From the NCBI GenBank assembly GCA_963169105.1, contig OY720638.1, forward strand, positions 6,434,749 to 6,498,748: DNA of 64,000 nucleotides. Reading direction: 5' to 3'. The stretch comes from Ceriagrion tenellum (Eukaryota; Arthropoda; Insecta; Odonata; Coenagrionidae). How positions within the stretch are numbered: the stretch's first letter is position 1; every line of letters starts with the position of its first letter. A program made the position numbers and the translations under genes. This document shows positions 12,501 to 24,500 of the stretch, piece by piece. Under the pieces are notes generated by a model. It worked only from the letters and a program-made list of their open reading frames with translations. It searched no databases and was not told the DNA's origin.

Positions 12501-15500
12501 GGATTAAAAAAACGATCAATCGCCGGTAACGGTCAGTGGACTTTCTGTGCAACCGCCCGATTTCTTTAATTTTACGGCACCCGAGTCATGGATAGTTTGG
12601 AAGAAAAGGTTTCTGCGCTATTTGTCCGTGACAGGGTTGACGGGGAAAACTCAGCAGGAGCAGATAGACATTCTGATGTACCTAATGGGTGAGAAAAGCG
12701 AAGAGATCATGTTACAATTTTCTCAACAGCCTGAGACTCGAGAGAATGCGTTGAAAGAGTTCGATACGTATTTCGTACCGAGACGAAATGTTATTTTTGA
12801 AAGGTTCAAATTCAATTCAAGGGTACAACAAGTGGGGGAACCAGTGGATTTGTTTATAACCGATTTACATTCTCTTGCGGAGTATTGTGAATTCGGACTG
12901 ATAAAAGAGGAATTGATCCGCGATCGCATCGTAGTCGGCATGCTAGATGCTAGAGTCAGTGAATCCCTTCAGTTGAAACTCACTCTAACCCTACCTGAAG
13001 CTATCAACGCCGCTAGGCAAGCTGAGTTCCAGCGTAAGCAGAATAAGATCATCAGGGACAAAGGAGATTACAGCGTCAACCCGGTGAAAGGATGTCGAGA
13101 CATCCAGGCGGCCCATCGAGGAGGCTCATGTCCGAGAGGAGGAAAGACTCAGACACCAAGGAGCCAGGGGAAGCCAGGATCGTCGGAGAAGCAAGGGCAG
13201 TATCCTGGAGGAAGTTCAGGAGGTTGTGTCTTCTGCGGTGGAGTTCGCCATCCTCGGTATAAGTGTCCGGCCAGAGACTCATTCTGCTTTGTTTGTAGGG
13301 TGAAAGGGCACTTTGCCAAAGTATGTAAGTCTAAAAAAGTACAATTGGTTGATGATTACTCTGATGGGGAAACTGGCATGGAAGGGTTTATTGGTGCTGT
13401 CGAGAATCAGTCAAGAATTAATCAAAGAAATGCTCGATGGAGTTGCCTTGTTAAGATTAAGGAAATTGATAGAAATTTAAGATTTGTCATTGACTCAGGG
13501 GCAGACTGTGCTTGCATTCCCTCAGGGTTTTTACCCAGAGAAATTGAACTTCAAAGTAAAGTAAATGAAATTTTGAGAGGTTCTGATGGGAAAAGGTTGG
13601 ATGTTGAGGGAAAAGTAAAACTTACCCTGTGTTATGATGGTTCTTCATTTTTTTGTACTTGTTTTATAATCAGGGGTTTGAAGTCACCTATACTAGGTAG
13701 AAATGCTTTGGAACAATTGAATGTATAAAAATTTCCCTCTCGAGATCTTCATGTTTCCAGTATATCAGAGACAAAGGTTGTCCCTTCTAAAGAATTTCCT
13801 AAACTTTTTTCGGGAATAGGAGAATTCCTTTGGTTCGGGATATTTCTATTAAGGTTAAACCTGGATCAAAGCCGTTTGCACAAACTGTTCCTAGAATTGT
13901 ACCAATTGCTCTCCTTGAAAAGTTAGAGGCAGAGTTGAAACGACTTCAAAGGTTGAATATTATTGTTCCAGTTGAGAAGGCAACTGAATGGGTTGCTCCT
14001 ATTGTATGTGTGCTGAAAAACAATTGGAACTCCGTATGTGTTGTGACTATACTGAGCTGAATAAGTGCATTGTGAGACCGTATTTTCCTATCCCTAAAGT
14101 GGAGCTACCTTTAGCCAAACTCCAAGGAGCCAAAATATTTTCTAAAATAGACTTAAACAAGCGTTTTTATCAGATAAAACTTGATGAATCAAGTCAGTTA
14201 CTTACCACATTTATTAGTCCCTTTGGAAGGTTTATGTTCAAAAGATTGCCCTTTGGTATATCATGTGGACCTGAATATTTTGTTAGTAAAGTATCAAAAG
14301 TGTTAATGGGAATGAAAAATGTGATTCATCATGTTGATGATATTTTAGTGTATCATTCTAGTGTAGAGGGTCATGATGAAGTACTTCGACAAGTTCTATC
14401 CAAGCTAGAAACAGAAGGTATTACAGTAAACCCAGATAAAAGTGTTTTTGGAGTAGATCAAGTGACATATTTAGGGCATGTGTTAACTAAGAATGGAATT
14501 TCTATAGATCCAGAAAGAATAAAAGCTATCACAAGATTCCCTGAACCCAATAAAAAAACAGAGCTCCTTAGATTCTTGGGAATGGTGAATTTTGCTGCTA
14601 GATTCATTGAAAATATATCACAGTTACTAGAGCCTCTCACTTCTCTTTTGAAGAATCATGTTTCATATTTATGGGGTTTGTCTCAGAAAGAATCATTTGA
14701 AAAAATTAAAACTCTTTTATCGAGTGCCCCAACATTGGCTTATTTTGATCCTAAGAAACCTATAATAATTAGTGCTGATGCAAGCTCCTATGGCTTAGGA
14801 GGATGCCTGTTTCAAATTAATAAGAACAATGATCGTGAGATAGTTGCTTATGTATCACACACAATGACTGATACTGAACGTAGGTATGCCCAGATTGAAC
14901 GAGAAGCTTTGGCTCTTACTTGGGTTACAGAAAAGATGTCAGAATATGTAACTGGATTAGAAATCATGTTAGAAACTGACCACAAACCTTTAGTACAGGT
15001 TCTACAATAAAAAAATGTAGATTTACTTACTCCTAGATTACAGAGATTTAGAATTAGACTGATGCGCTATGATTACAAGGTAATGTATACTCCGGGAAAA
15101 AATTTTGTTATTGCTGATTCGCTATCAAGAAATCCAGTGGAAACTAGTACCAAATTTGATGAACTAAGGGAGGAAGTGGAAGCATTTGTATATTTTGTAG
15201 TAACTAGTTTGCCTGTAAAAAATGCTTATCTGAGAAAAATAGAAGAGGCACAGCAAGATGATTTAGTTTGTAAGTCATTGATGAAATATTGCAATGAAGG
15301 GTGGCCTGATAAGAGTACACTTACTCCAATCTTGTATCCTTATTATCAATTCAAACATGAATTTTCTGTTGGGGAGAATCTACTGCTAAAGGGCACTTGG
15401 ATTGTAATCCCATCCCAATTACAAGATGAAGTCCTCGAATTTATTCATTCAGGACATCAAGGAATTGTTAAATGTTGTCGACGAGCCCAGATGTCAGTTT

Positions 15501-18500
15501 GGTGGATTGGATTACGTAAGCAAATAGAACAATTAGTTCGGAACTACCCAAATTGTATTGAAGAGAGAACTAATATAAAAGAAACTTTTGTTAAAGATGC
15601 ATTTCCAAAATATCCTTGGCAAAAGATAGGAGTTGACTTCTTTAAATGTAAAAACCAATGGTATTTAATTGTGACAGATTACTATTCTAGATTTTTCGAG
15701 ATAATTCCTCTTTCTCAAATGAAGGAAGAGTTTGTAATCACTCAACTAAAACACATATTTGCTCGTTACGGAATTTGTGAGGTGATGCGGTCGGACAATG
15801 GGCCTCAATTTGGATACAAATTTAAACAATTTGCTAAGGAATATAATTTCAATCATATAACAAGTTCACCGTATTATAGTCAATCTAATGGTGCAGCAGA
15901 AGCAGCTGTGAAAGTGGCAAAGTCATTAATAAAAAAAAATGTGGATCTCAGTGAAGCCCTTCTGGCCTACCGCATCACTCCATTAGAAAATGGATTTTCG
16001 CCCAGTGAGTTATTATTCAATAGAAAACTAAAATCTAAGTTGCCGTTGCTATCTGGTATCCTTTATAAAACTGTGAAACCAAACATACAAGAGGTGGAAA
16101 CAGAAAATAAATATAAACAATCTGTGTATTACAACAAAAGACATAGGTCTGTCGACCTCCCAGAGTTAAAAAGGGGAGATAGGGTCTGGTTGGTGGACAA
16201 AAAAGTGTATGGTGAAATTATTAAACAACTGTGTCCAAAATATCCAAGGTCATATCTGGTGAAAATTCCCAGTGGTGTTATTAGAAGAAATAGGTGGCAT
16301 TTAATCCCTTCCCCTTATTGTGGTAAAGAAAGTAAAAGTGCTTGGCCCCTTAGTGAGATTTGCCTGCGGAGGATGTGCCGCCGGCTGCTAAAAGGCTTAG
16401 GAAGCCACCTGTATGGCACAAGGACTATGTATTTTGATTTATGTATTTGATTATGTATTTGATTTATGTACTATAAAAGGAAGGGGGATGTGTGGTTGGT
16501 AAGAGTGAAGGGATCGACTCGATAGTTATCGATATGCAATCTTGGTCATCCCGGACATCTCCCGCCACCGGGCACATGGCCCTTGACAATCACGGAGTAC
16601 AGGTGTTGCTATATTGAACCCCTCTAACATAACACTATGTACATATTTAAATGAATTTCTATGAAAAAAGCTGTCCTAATTATTTAATTATAGAGTTCTG
16701 CGTTTTCAGGAGTGCCTTTCTTACTACAACTATTAGTTAACCACAATTATAACAAAAAACAGTTGACTACATCAGACACAGCAGACGCTGTTCCAGCACT
16801 AGCTTGAAGTAACAAATTTCCAAGTTATGTTTAATGTGATAGAAATTCTTTGAAGGGTGAGAAGGAGTTGAACTTCACAGGGTATCAAAAGAATTCCTTC
16901 AAAATGCGCAATTCATGTGCCGTTTTCGGATGTCAGTCCAAAGGGTGTAGGTTTTTCCATTTCTGCGAACAGTCGCCAGGTAAGGTGTTGTGGCTAATTT
17001 TTGTTATTTATAAATTATCCTACCATTATGTGTTGTCAAGTTTTCCACCCCACATATTAAATCTCTTACGGAATTGATACACTACAGTGGCAGCATCTGA
17101 CACAGTATTAAGTTGAAATAATAACCTGGTGTTCATCTTAGCATTTCTCCGTCGGAAAAAGACAAACTCAGTGGTATATTAAACTTTTGTCCTGTTGTGA
17201 TCTTCGAATAATTGCAGAACATGATTTTTTTTTTATAGTTTTCCTTAGCGAAAACCTTCCATAGAGAATTGAGGTTTTCATTTTGTTGTGATTTTTCGTT
17301 TACATTTCATTACTCGCTGTAAATTTTGCTGGTAGTGTGCCTAGTGGTAAATGAATAAGAAAAGACTCAGCGGTGACAGTGGAAATGATGGGAGCAGGAA
17401 GAGAGGAAATTCGTGAATAGGGCGCACGGAAGTTGTGCAAGAACAACATATACATATTCTACTATCTTTTATCACATTATTTTCATCAATGTCGCAACAT
17501 GGTGGATGTTAAGGTTAACTACAAGAGACTTATATATTGCTTTAAGGGTAAGGTAGTTCGGGATGTCGAGTCTTGATTTAGTTTCCTATTAGCTACGATA
17601 TTGATATTCCTGGATATTATTTTGCTCTGGTGGTCCGGATCGTTATTCATTCCATCTTTTCTATGCTTCTTTAGCAATGACATAAGTTGCATACCCATAC
17701 ATATAATTCGCTTTTTACTTTAAATGAACCTTTATATTAGTGAGTGTAATTTTTATGCGCAAAGCATGTTTTGTTGGGAGTATATGAAATGAGTTTTCTC
17801 AAGTTTGGATTGAAGTAATTTTCATTGCATGCTAGGTTTTTGGTTGGGTGGTATATTTTCCAATGGCTGTGGCTTGAGCTTTTCATGGCTGGGGAGATGT
17901 GGCCTTTCATTGTCATACCCTGGTGAAAATAAAACGTGAAAAAAGTGTGCAGAAAATGTTCACGCTGGTCTTTGCACACTTTTTGCACTCTTTCTGTACA
18001 CTCTTTCCAAATATTTCCATCCACAATGTTTACACACATCTTGCACATTTTTCATGCACACCTCTTGCATTTGTTGTCACTATTTATCTACAATAACGCT
18101 TGATTTATTGCTAAAATGATGTTTAACTCAAAATTACCCATGATGATTATTGATAAACCACCCCTTCTTTTCATTTGTAAGTGGGATAACAATTCTTGGT
18201 TACCACAGTTTACCATTTTTTTAAATAATTAATTATGTACATAATTGTAGACCTTCGTTACCCCTCCTATTTTCTATTTTCATTCTTTAATTTCATCAAA
18301 TGTTTCATACCACACATGCACACTTGAGTGACACTTTAGGAATGCTATTAAAATTTTTTGCACATTTACATGCACTCCATTCACCCACTTTCAGCACACT
18401 TACTTCTCACTTTAGGTGTTACAAATCACACTTTTGTCACTGTTTTCATGCTTTTAGTACACTTCATGCACACTTTTGTCACTTCATTCACATTTTATTT

Positions 18501-21500
18501 TCACCAGGGTATATTGTTGTTCAGTTTCAATATTTGCTAGCATGGTTGCCCAAATGAAGTTTCATGCACAAGCAAGTGATGCTTTTACTCTGGCTGCGTG
18601 CATAAACTCTTGTGTATGTAGCGAATTGAGCAGCTTATGTTGGCTGTTGCCATGGTTGAGTTGGCACATACACTGTGGCATTGGCTCCACTGCAGGGATT
18701 CATGGCACTAATTCTTTTTTTTGCATGATATACTGGATGACACCAGAGCTTAACAATGGTGAGAATTCTGTGGCGATCCAAAACTGAATCAGTGAGATGT
18801 GGCAAATTTTTGCAATTTGATAATTTTTGCATTTGTGTGAAGCAGTCTGAACAGAGTCAATTCACTAACAGCACCTTGACTCGCTTAAATATTAATACCC
18901 TGCCAACCCCTTTCTTGCCTCTTGGCAAACCAATACCGTCTGGTGCTTCTCAGCTAGCCTTTTCTGTGAATGTGTCTACCCTAATGGATGAAGATGCTTC
19001 TACTTCCACTTCTGACATTCCAGCTTCTTTGTGAGTTGCAGGCTAGCTGTGAAATTACATTTGAAGACTGTTGCTCACCAGTCTCAGGTGTCCTCCTTAT
19101 GCATACCCATCCTGCTTAGTGATTAATTTTGACTTGCTTGCTTGTGCTGAGCATGGGAGAGATGTAAAAGAAAAAGTTGCCTTCTCCATTGCACAAGTTG
19201 CAATTAAGCAATTTTGTTTAACAGATTGAGGAATTCATGTAGTCATCCTAGAATGCTTTGATCCTTCATAATAAGAGCACGTCTTTCATTAGGGACGTAA
19301 AACTGTGGGTCCCCTTGGCATTATTCGTTAAGAGCAAGCTATTGCCAGTGCCAGGCTTCTCTCTTATCTTCCACCTTCCCCTCCCCTATGATACTCTTCT
19401 TCTTCCTGTAACATTCATTTCCTTATTTGCCCTTCCTGGGTCTAACCTTTACATGGTGGAATGGCTTGTGACTTCCTATGACCCCATGAGCTGAACTGGC
19501 TGGAGCTAATAGTAATTACTTAAGTAGACAGCAAAACCGGGAATCTCCAAGGGTACGAATCCAACCATAGGTAGCCCACAATGTCTGCTCCTCAGTGATC
19601 TGGCTGCAAACAGGAATTTGACCCCTATGCATGACCCATCTGCATGTGTATGTATATTTGTGCATGTCTTATTTCTTTTGATCAATTGTTCTGCGCATCA
19701 GAGTAGATGTATGTCATATTTATTTGTCAATAATTATGTTTGTTATGATGATTTTGCAAGCCAACTAAAAAACATTATTTTCAATTATCTGTTTCCCAGA
19801 TACACACATTCCAATCACACCGTTCCTTTCCGGGGTAGGCAGAGTCAACAAGTTTCACTCATAAATACATACATATTTGTACACCTAACTCTGCTTCAAT
19901 AATTTCCTCCATACTGACATATCCTCACAAACCTCTTTTGCTTCTTTTACTACCATACACTGCTTCATACATGCCCTCCTGTTTCTAAGACCCCTAATAT
20001 TCCTCCTCCTAAGAATTTGTTTCCCAGATACTTGACTATTTAAGTTATTCACTTATTTGATTACTGGTTTTTGCTTCACTCATGAATTTGTGGTGGCATA
20101 GTTTTTCTATGGTTGCTTTAGGTGAGATGTTTCAAATTTTCATTGGAGTTCATTATTCTGTCAGAATTTGGTGGTTGTTTAAATTAAAAAACCTCATCTA
20201 CTTCAGCTATTGGAATTTATAATTGTGGCAATGGTGATTCTTTCATAATGATATTTAGATTAACTGTCTTCTGAGTCAAAATTTATTAAAAGTGCTTCAA
20301 GTACTTAATGTCATTATTATATTGATTGATTAATATTGTGTTACTAAGGTGTTCATGTGTGTATTTCAATTTCCATAATTAACTTTTAATGAGATTCCTC
20401 TATTACTGCAATGATTTGTATCATTTTTCATATCTTTGTGTTTCCACAGTTTAATTTAGGACACTCCTTTGATCAGTGGTTGGTAATTTTACAGCAGAAA
20501 ATAATTTTCATCTCAAAATTCTACCAATTCTTTCGGGTTTCTCTGGTGTCTGTGTACCAGGAACAAACCTATTTTGGCTATTTAATTTCATGCCACTTGA
20601 TTGGATTTGCCATTTCTCTTAAATTAATGCTGCAATTATTTTTTCAGAGGCAGTCGAGGATTGACCCTTGATGGGGAGAATTTTGAATGCTTATTGCCAC
20701 AGCCATTATCAGTTCCTCATGTATTTATGTGTAATTGATTATCTATTAATTTACTGTTTATGCAATAAATTTTCATTTTTTATAATAACAGTAATTAAAT
20801 TTCTTTACCCTACGTTTCTTCATCATTGAAATCATGAAAATTTAGGATTTATAGGTGTTTCAGGCATTCATTTGGGATCAAGTTACCAGGAAAATTCTTC
20901 CAATTCTTGATGATAAAAGGATTTTTGTCTTAAATATGCAGTATATAAAGCTATTTTCAGAATATTTTTTGCTATACCGTTATTCAATGTCATGGAAAAT
21001 AATCAGGGACGTTTAAAATGGTCAAAAAAATATAAAAAAACTTAAAATATACAGTAGTGAACCTCCCGGATTTGAATTTCGCGGTGACAAGTAACGCCAT
21101 CTATTATTGTAGTAAGCAGTTAGCACCCCAATCAAAGAAATATAACGTTAAGTTGGCACTCCCTGCCTCTACCTGTCTGACAGGAAAGCAGAAGAGATTA
21201 ACACACTGGTTGTGAAAGCATTAGATGAGGCCGCAATATGGTTTGCAGCCAATATGTTCTTGCTCAATGATGATAAGACTCAGTTGCTAATGTTTAGCTT
21301 GAAGGATACACACCAAGAAGCTAGCTCAGTGAAACTGCTGGGTTTCCATGTGGATATGAAATTGTCCTGGAATATGCACATGAATACAATATGCAGTAAG
21401 TTATCCAAAACAGCTTACCACATTAGAAGCCTCAGATCAAAGATACCGAAGACGTATCTGCGTAATATATATTTTGCCTATTTTCAAAGTATACTAGCCT

Positions 21501-24500
21501 ATGGAATATGACTTAGGGAAATAGCTCTGGTATTGAAAGGGTACTCCTGATTCAAAAGAGAGTACTTAGGGTAATAGCTAATGCCAATCATGATTCTCAT
21601 TGTAAACCTCTGTTAGTCAGTGAGGCCATTATGACCGTAATAAACCTATACATATATGAGATACTGGTGCACACTAAAAATAACTTGTCTAACACTAAGA
21701 CTAGGGGTTATATTCACTCCCACAACACTAGAAATAAGCATATGCTCGACATTCCCTCCCATAGACTGAGAAAGTCAGCTGACAGTTATCTGGTGATGGG
21801 AAATGTTTTAATAAACTGCCTGTGAGTATTCAAATTGCACCTCTATGTATGTTTAAATCAAAGATGTACTCTTGGTTTCTCCGAAACCCCTTCTATTCAC
21901 TTAATGAGTTCCTCAGTGTTAAAATTGTTGATGTATGATCTGTGTCATCTGTTACTTAATAATTTTCTTTCATTGATTATTTTTCAGAACATACTGTAAT
22001 TTTGACAAGATCTATAGCTGTACCTGGCTCCTGGATCAATAAAAATATTATTATTTTGTTACTTCTGTAACTTTCCCCTCCGAGTCCCCGGCAAGCATCG
22101 GGTTTTGTTGCCGTCATAATGGCCGAGAACTCGAGAGGGGCGGTGCAGAGTTCACAGCCACTTCCGAAACCCATCGTATCAGAGGCTACGCTGAGTTCGG
22201 GTCGTGCGCACGAAGCAGACGGAGCGGACCCAAGAGAACGGCCTTCTGCATGTGGGCTGCAAGTGATTCCGCCTGTGCCACGCAAGCAGGAATACACTTG
22301 ATGCTCTGTATCAGCGAGCCCTTGATTCCGCCGAGCACACCTATGACTAGGACTACTAGTTTTACAGAGTGTCCCGGGTACATCTGCCGAAGTTCGAACA
22401 GCAGGTCTTGATATTTCGTCCGTTTTTACGCCTCTTTCGAGTCCAAATTCGTATCGGCCGGAGCTGAAAACTCAATTATGAACATGGAACGCGATAGGCG
22501 GTCGAGGAGAACGATGTCAGGCTTGTTCGCCTCCAACTGCCTGGTGGTGGGGAATGAGTAATTCCACCAGATTTTTATTTTGTCGCTCTCCACGACGGAC
22601 TCAATATCTCCAGGGGCATAGGGCAGCACATGTACTTCGTCGATGCCGTAATGTCGTCGGAGGTGGAAATACAACACCCGCAGAGCTGCATCGTGCCGAG
22701 CTAAATACGCTGACTGCGCGTAATAACTGCAGCCGGAGAGAAGGTGACTCAATGTCTCCGGCTTGGCTCGGCACGCTCTGCATCTCGTGTCCACCACCTC
22801 CACCTTGAATATAATTAGGTGGTACATGAGAGTGCTGATGACACTATCCTGGCACGCGAGAACGAAACCCTCGTGTTTCAGACCTGAGACCCACAGAACG
22901 AAGGAAGGCAAACGTCAACTCCTTCGATAGCCCATGTTTTTCCATGGCTCGGAAGAAACATCCATGCGTGGGCTTATCGGTGTGTGTCTTAAGCAATGTC
23001 TTATTATTATTATTATTTTATTTTGTCTCCTTTTCATTCCTCAGTCGTGCTGGGTTATTCTAGGGTACGGGTAATATACTAAGTACTCCCAGAATACATT
23101 ATTCAGTTGTTTTACTAAAATTATTATTATTATTATTGCAATGAAACTTTTTTGTTTTTTTAAAATTACGATGTACTCTCGCGATTTACCCGCATGATTT
23201 ACCAAGTTATAATTTATGAAAGTTTATTTAAATCTGTATTCATGCCAACAAGGTGCATAAAGCTGAACACAAATAACATGTTGGAGGTTCATGATTCCAA
23301 TTTTTGGGACTTCCGACGCATCGTTCCATCTTTTCATGGTGGATATCCCAAAAATTGGAAGAGTCGACCTCCATCCATGCCACATGGAAATCTACATATA
23401 AACAACTAACTTTTATTTTTTTCAGTGAGTAAGAGATTAGGCAATCTAGCATCTTTGAAAAATTAAGTTTTGGGTAAGCCTATGAAGCTTCATAGCGCAT
23501 TTTTCTATGTCATTTCTCAACTAGAGAACTTATAATTCTGTCGTAAGCGATTTATTGCAACACCAGAAATATAGATTTATGCATACACCAATGAAGTGTG
23601 CAACTTGCATGATCATTTGCAATGGATATAGAAATTAGAGGAGTATATTTTCGTTAGAAGAAGATCATATGCTCCGTGTCAGGCATAATATATGTACCTA
23701 TATTTAGCTAAGACAGTGAAAAGAAGATTCTGTCTCGGATGCTTTGCCTTGGATGCATGTTATGTATTTTGTACAAAAAATGATATGCCCACTAATTTTG
23801 CGAAATAACAATCATTAGTGTCCCTTGGATTCAGCTTATTAGTGCATGGTTATTTCCGAGACGATGGAGCTGAAAGAAGAACTTCTAGGACAGTCCAGCT
23901 AAATGCATACCTCCTTTCAAAGTATATTGTACAAGCCATGCACTCCAACAGTGAAGGGAAGATAGTTCCTATAACACTTAATCAGCTACTAATGATGCTA
24001 TCATTACAAATCAACAATTTTCATTTTTCACTCTACTATGTGAAAGCTTCAGTTGTGGTTCTATTCAGTTTATTCAGCCTGATCTTCATTCATTAAATCT
24101 GAGACTTCATTTAAAGATTCGATATTGAATTAAATTGTGGGATATTTTTGCTTATCCTTTTTTCCTCTGCTTACAATCAACCAAGGAGACTTTCATCCGA
24201 TCATTGCAGCTCCAGGTCAGGCCACGCACCCAGCCGGAACCTGCAGTCTTTCCCACCTTTCCTCGTCACCTTGGGAGCTACTCCATTCACCCTCTCACAA
24301 AAGCAGCTGCGAGACTCATGGTCTCGGAGTATCTTACGCCACTAGGGAGGTTGATCTAGCTGGGAGTCAAGGCCAAGTGATGCGAGTGAAGAATAAACAT
24401 CGAATGAATCATCAGCTTAATGCCGAATAGTCACATCCTATCTTCCTTCTCCCTTACATCAAGAGGCTGCGTCGGCAGAGAGGGAGGACATGACTCTGGA

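Larger units (their letters stand above)
12272..16639 (+). mobile_element. Ty3/gypsy LTR retrotransposon, complete, recent insertion with mutated pol
   Basis: Both 146-bp LTRs, a primer-binding region, gag-pol and a polypurine tract are present. CTATG flanks the element on both sides (12272-12276 and 16635-16639), a 5-bp target duplication. The LTRs differ at one base. The gag resembles the Mag-type group. Pol carries frame breaks near 13825 and 14030 and a stop at 15008. It lies antisense in the 23.7-kb AHCYL intron. Confidence 0.96.

Noticed and set aside
17737..18557. Cys/His-rich frames over the MITE
   Set aside because: They arise from the repeated TGCACACTTTT words and run in several frames and both strands equally.
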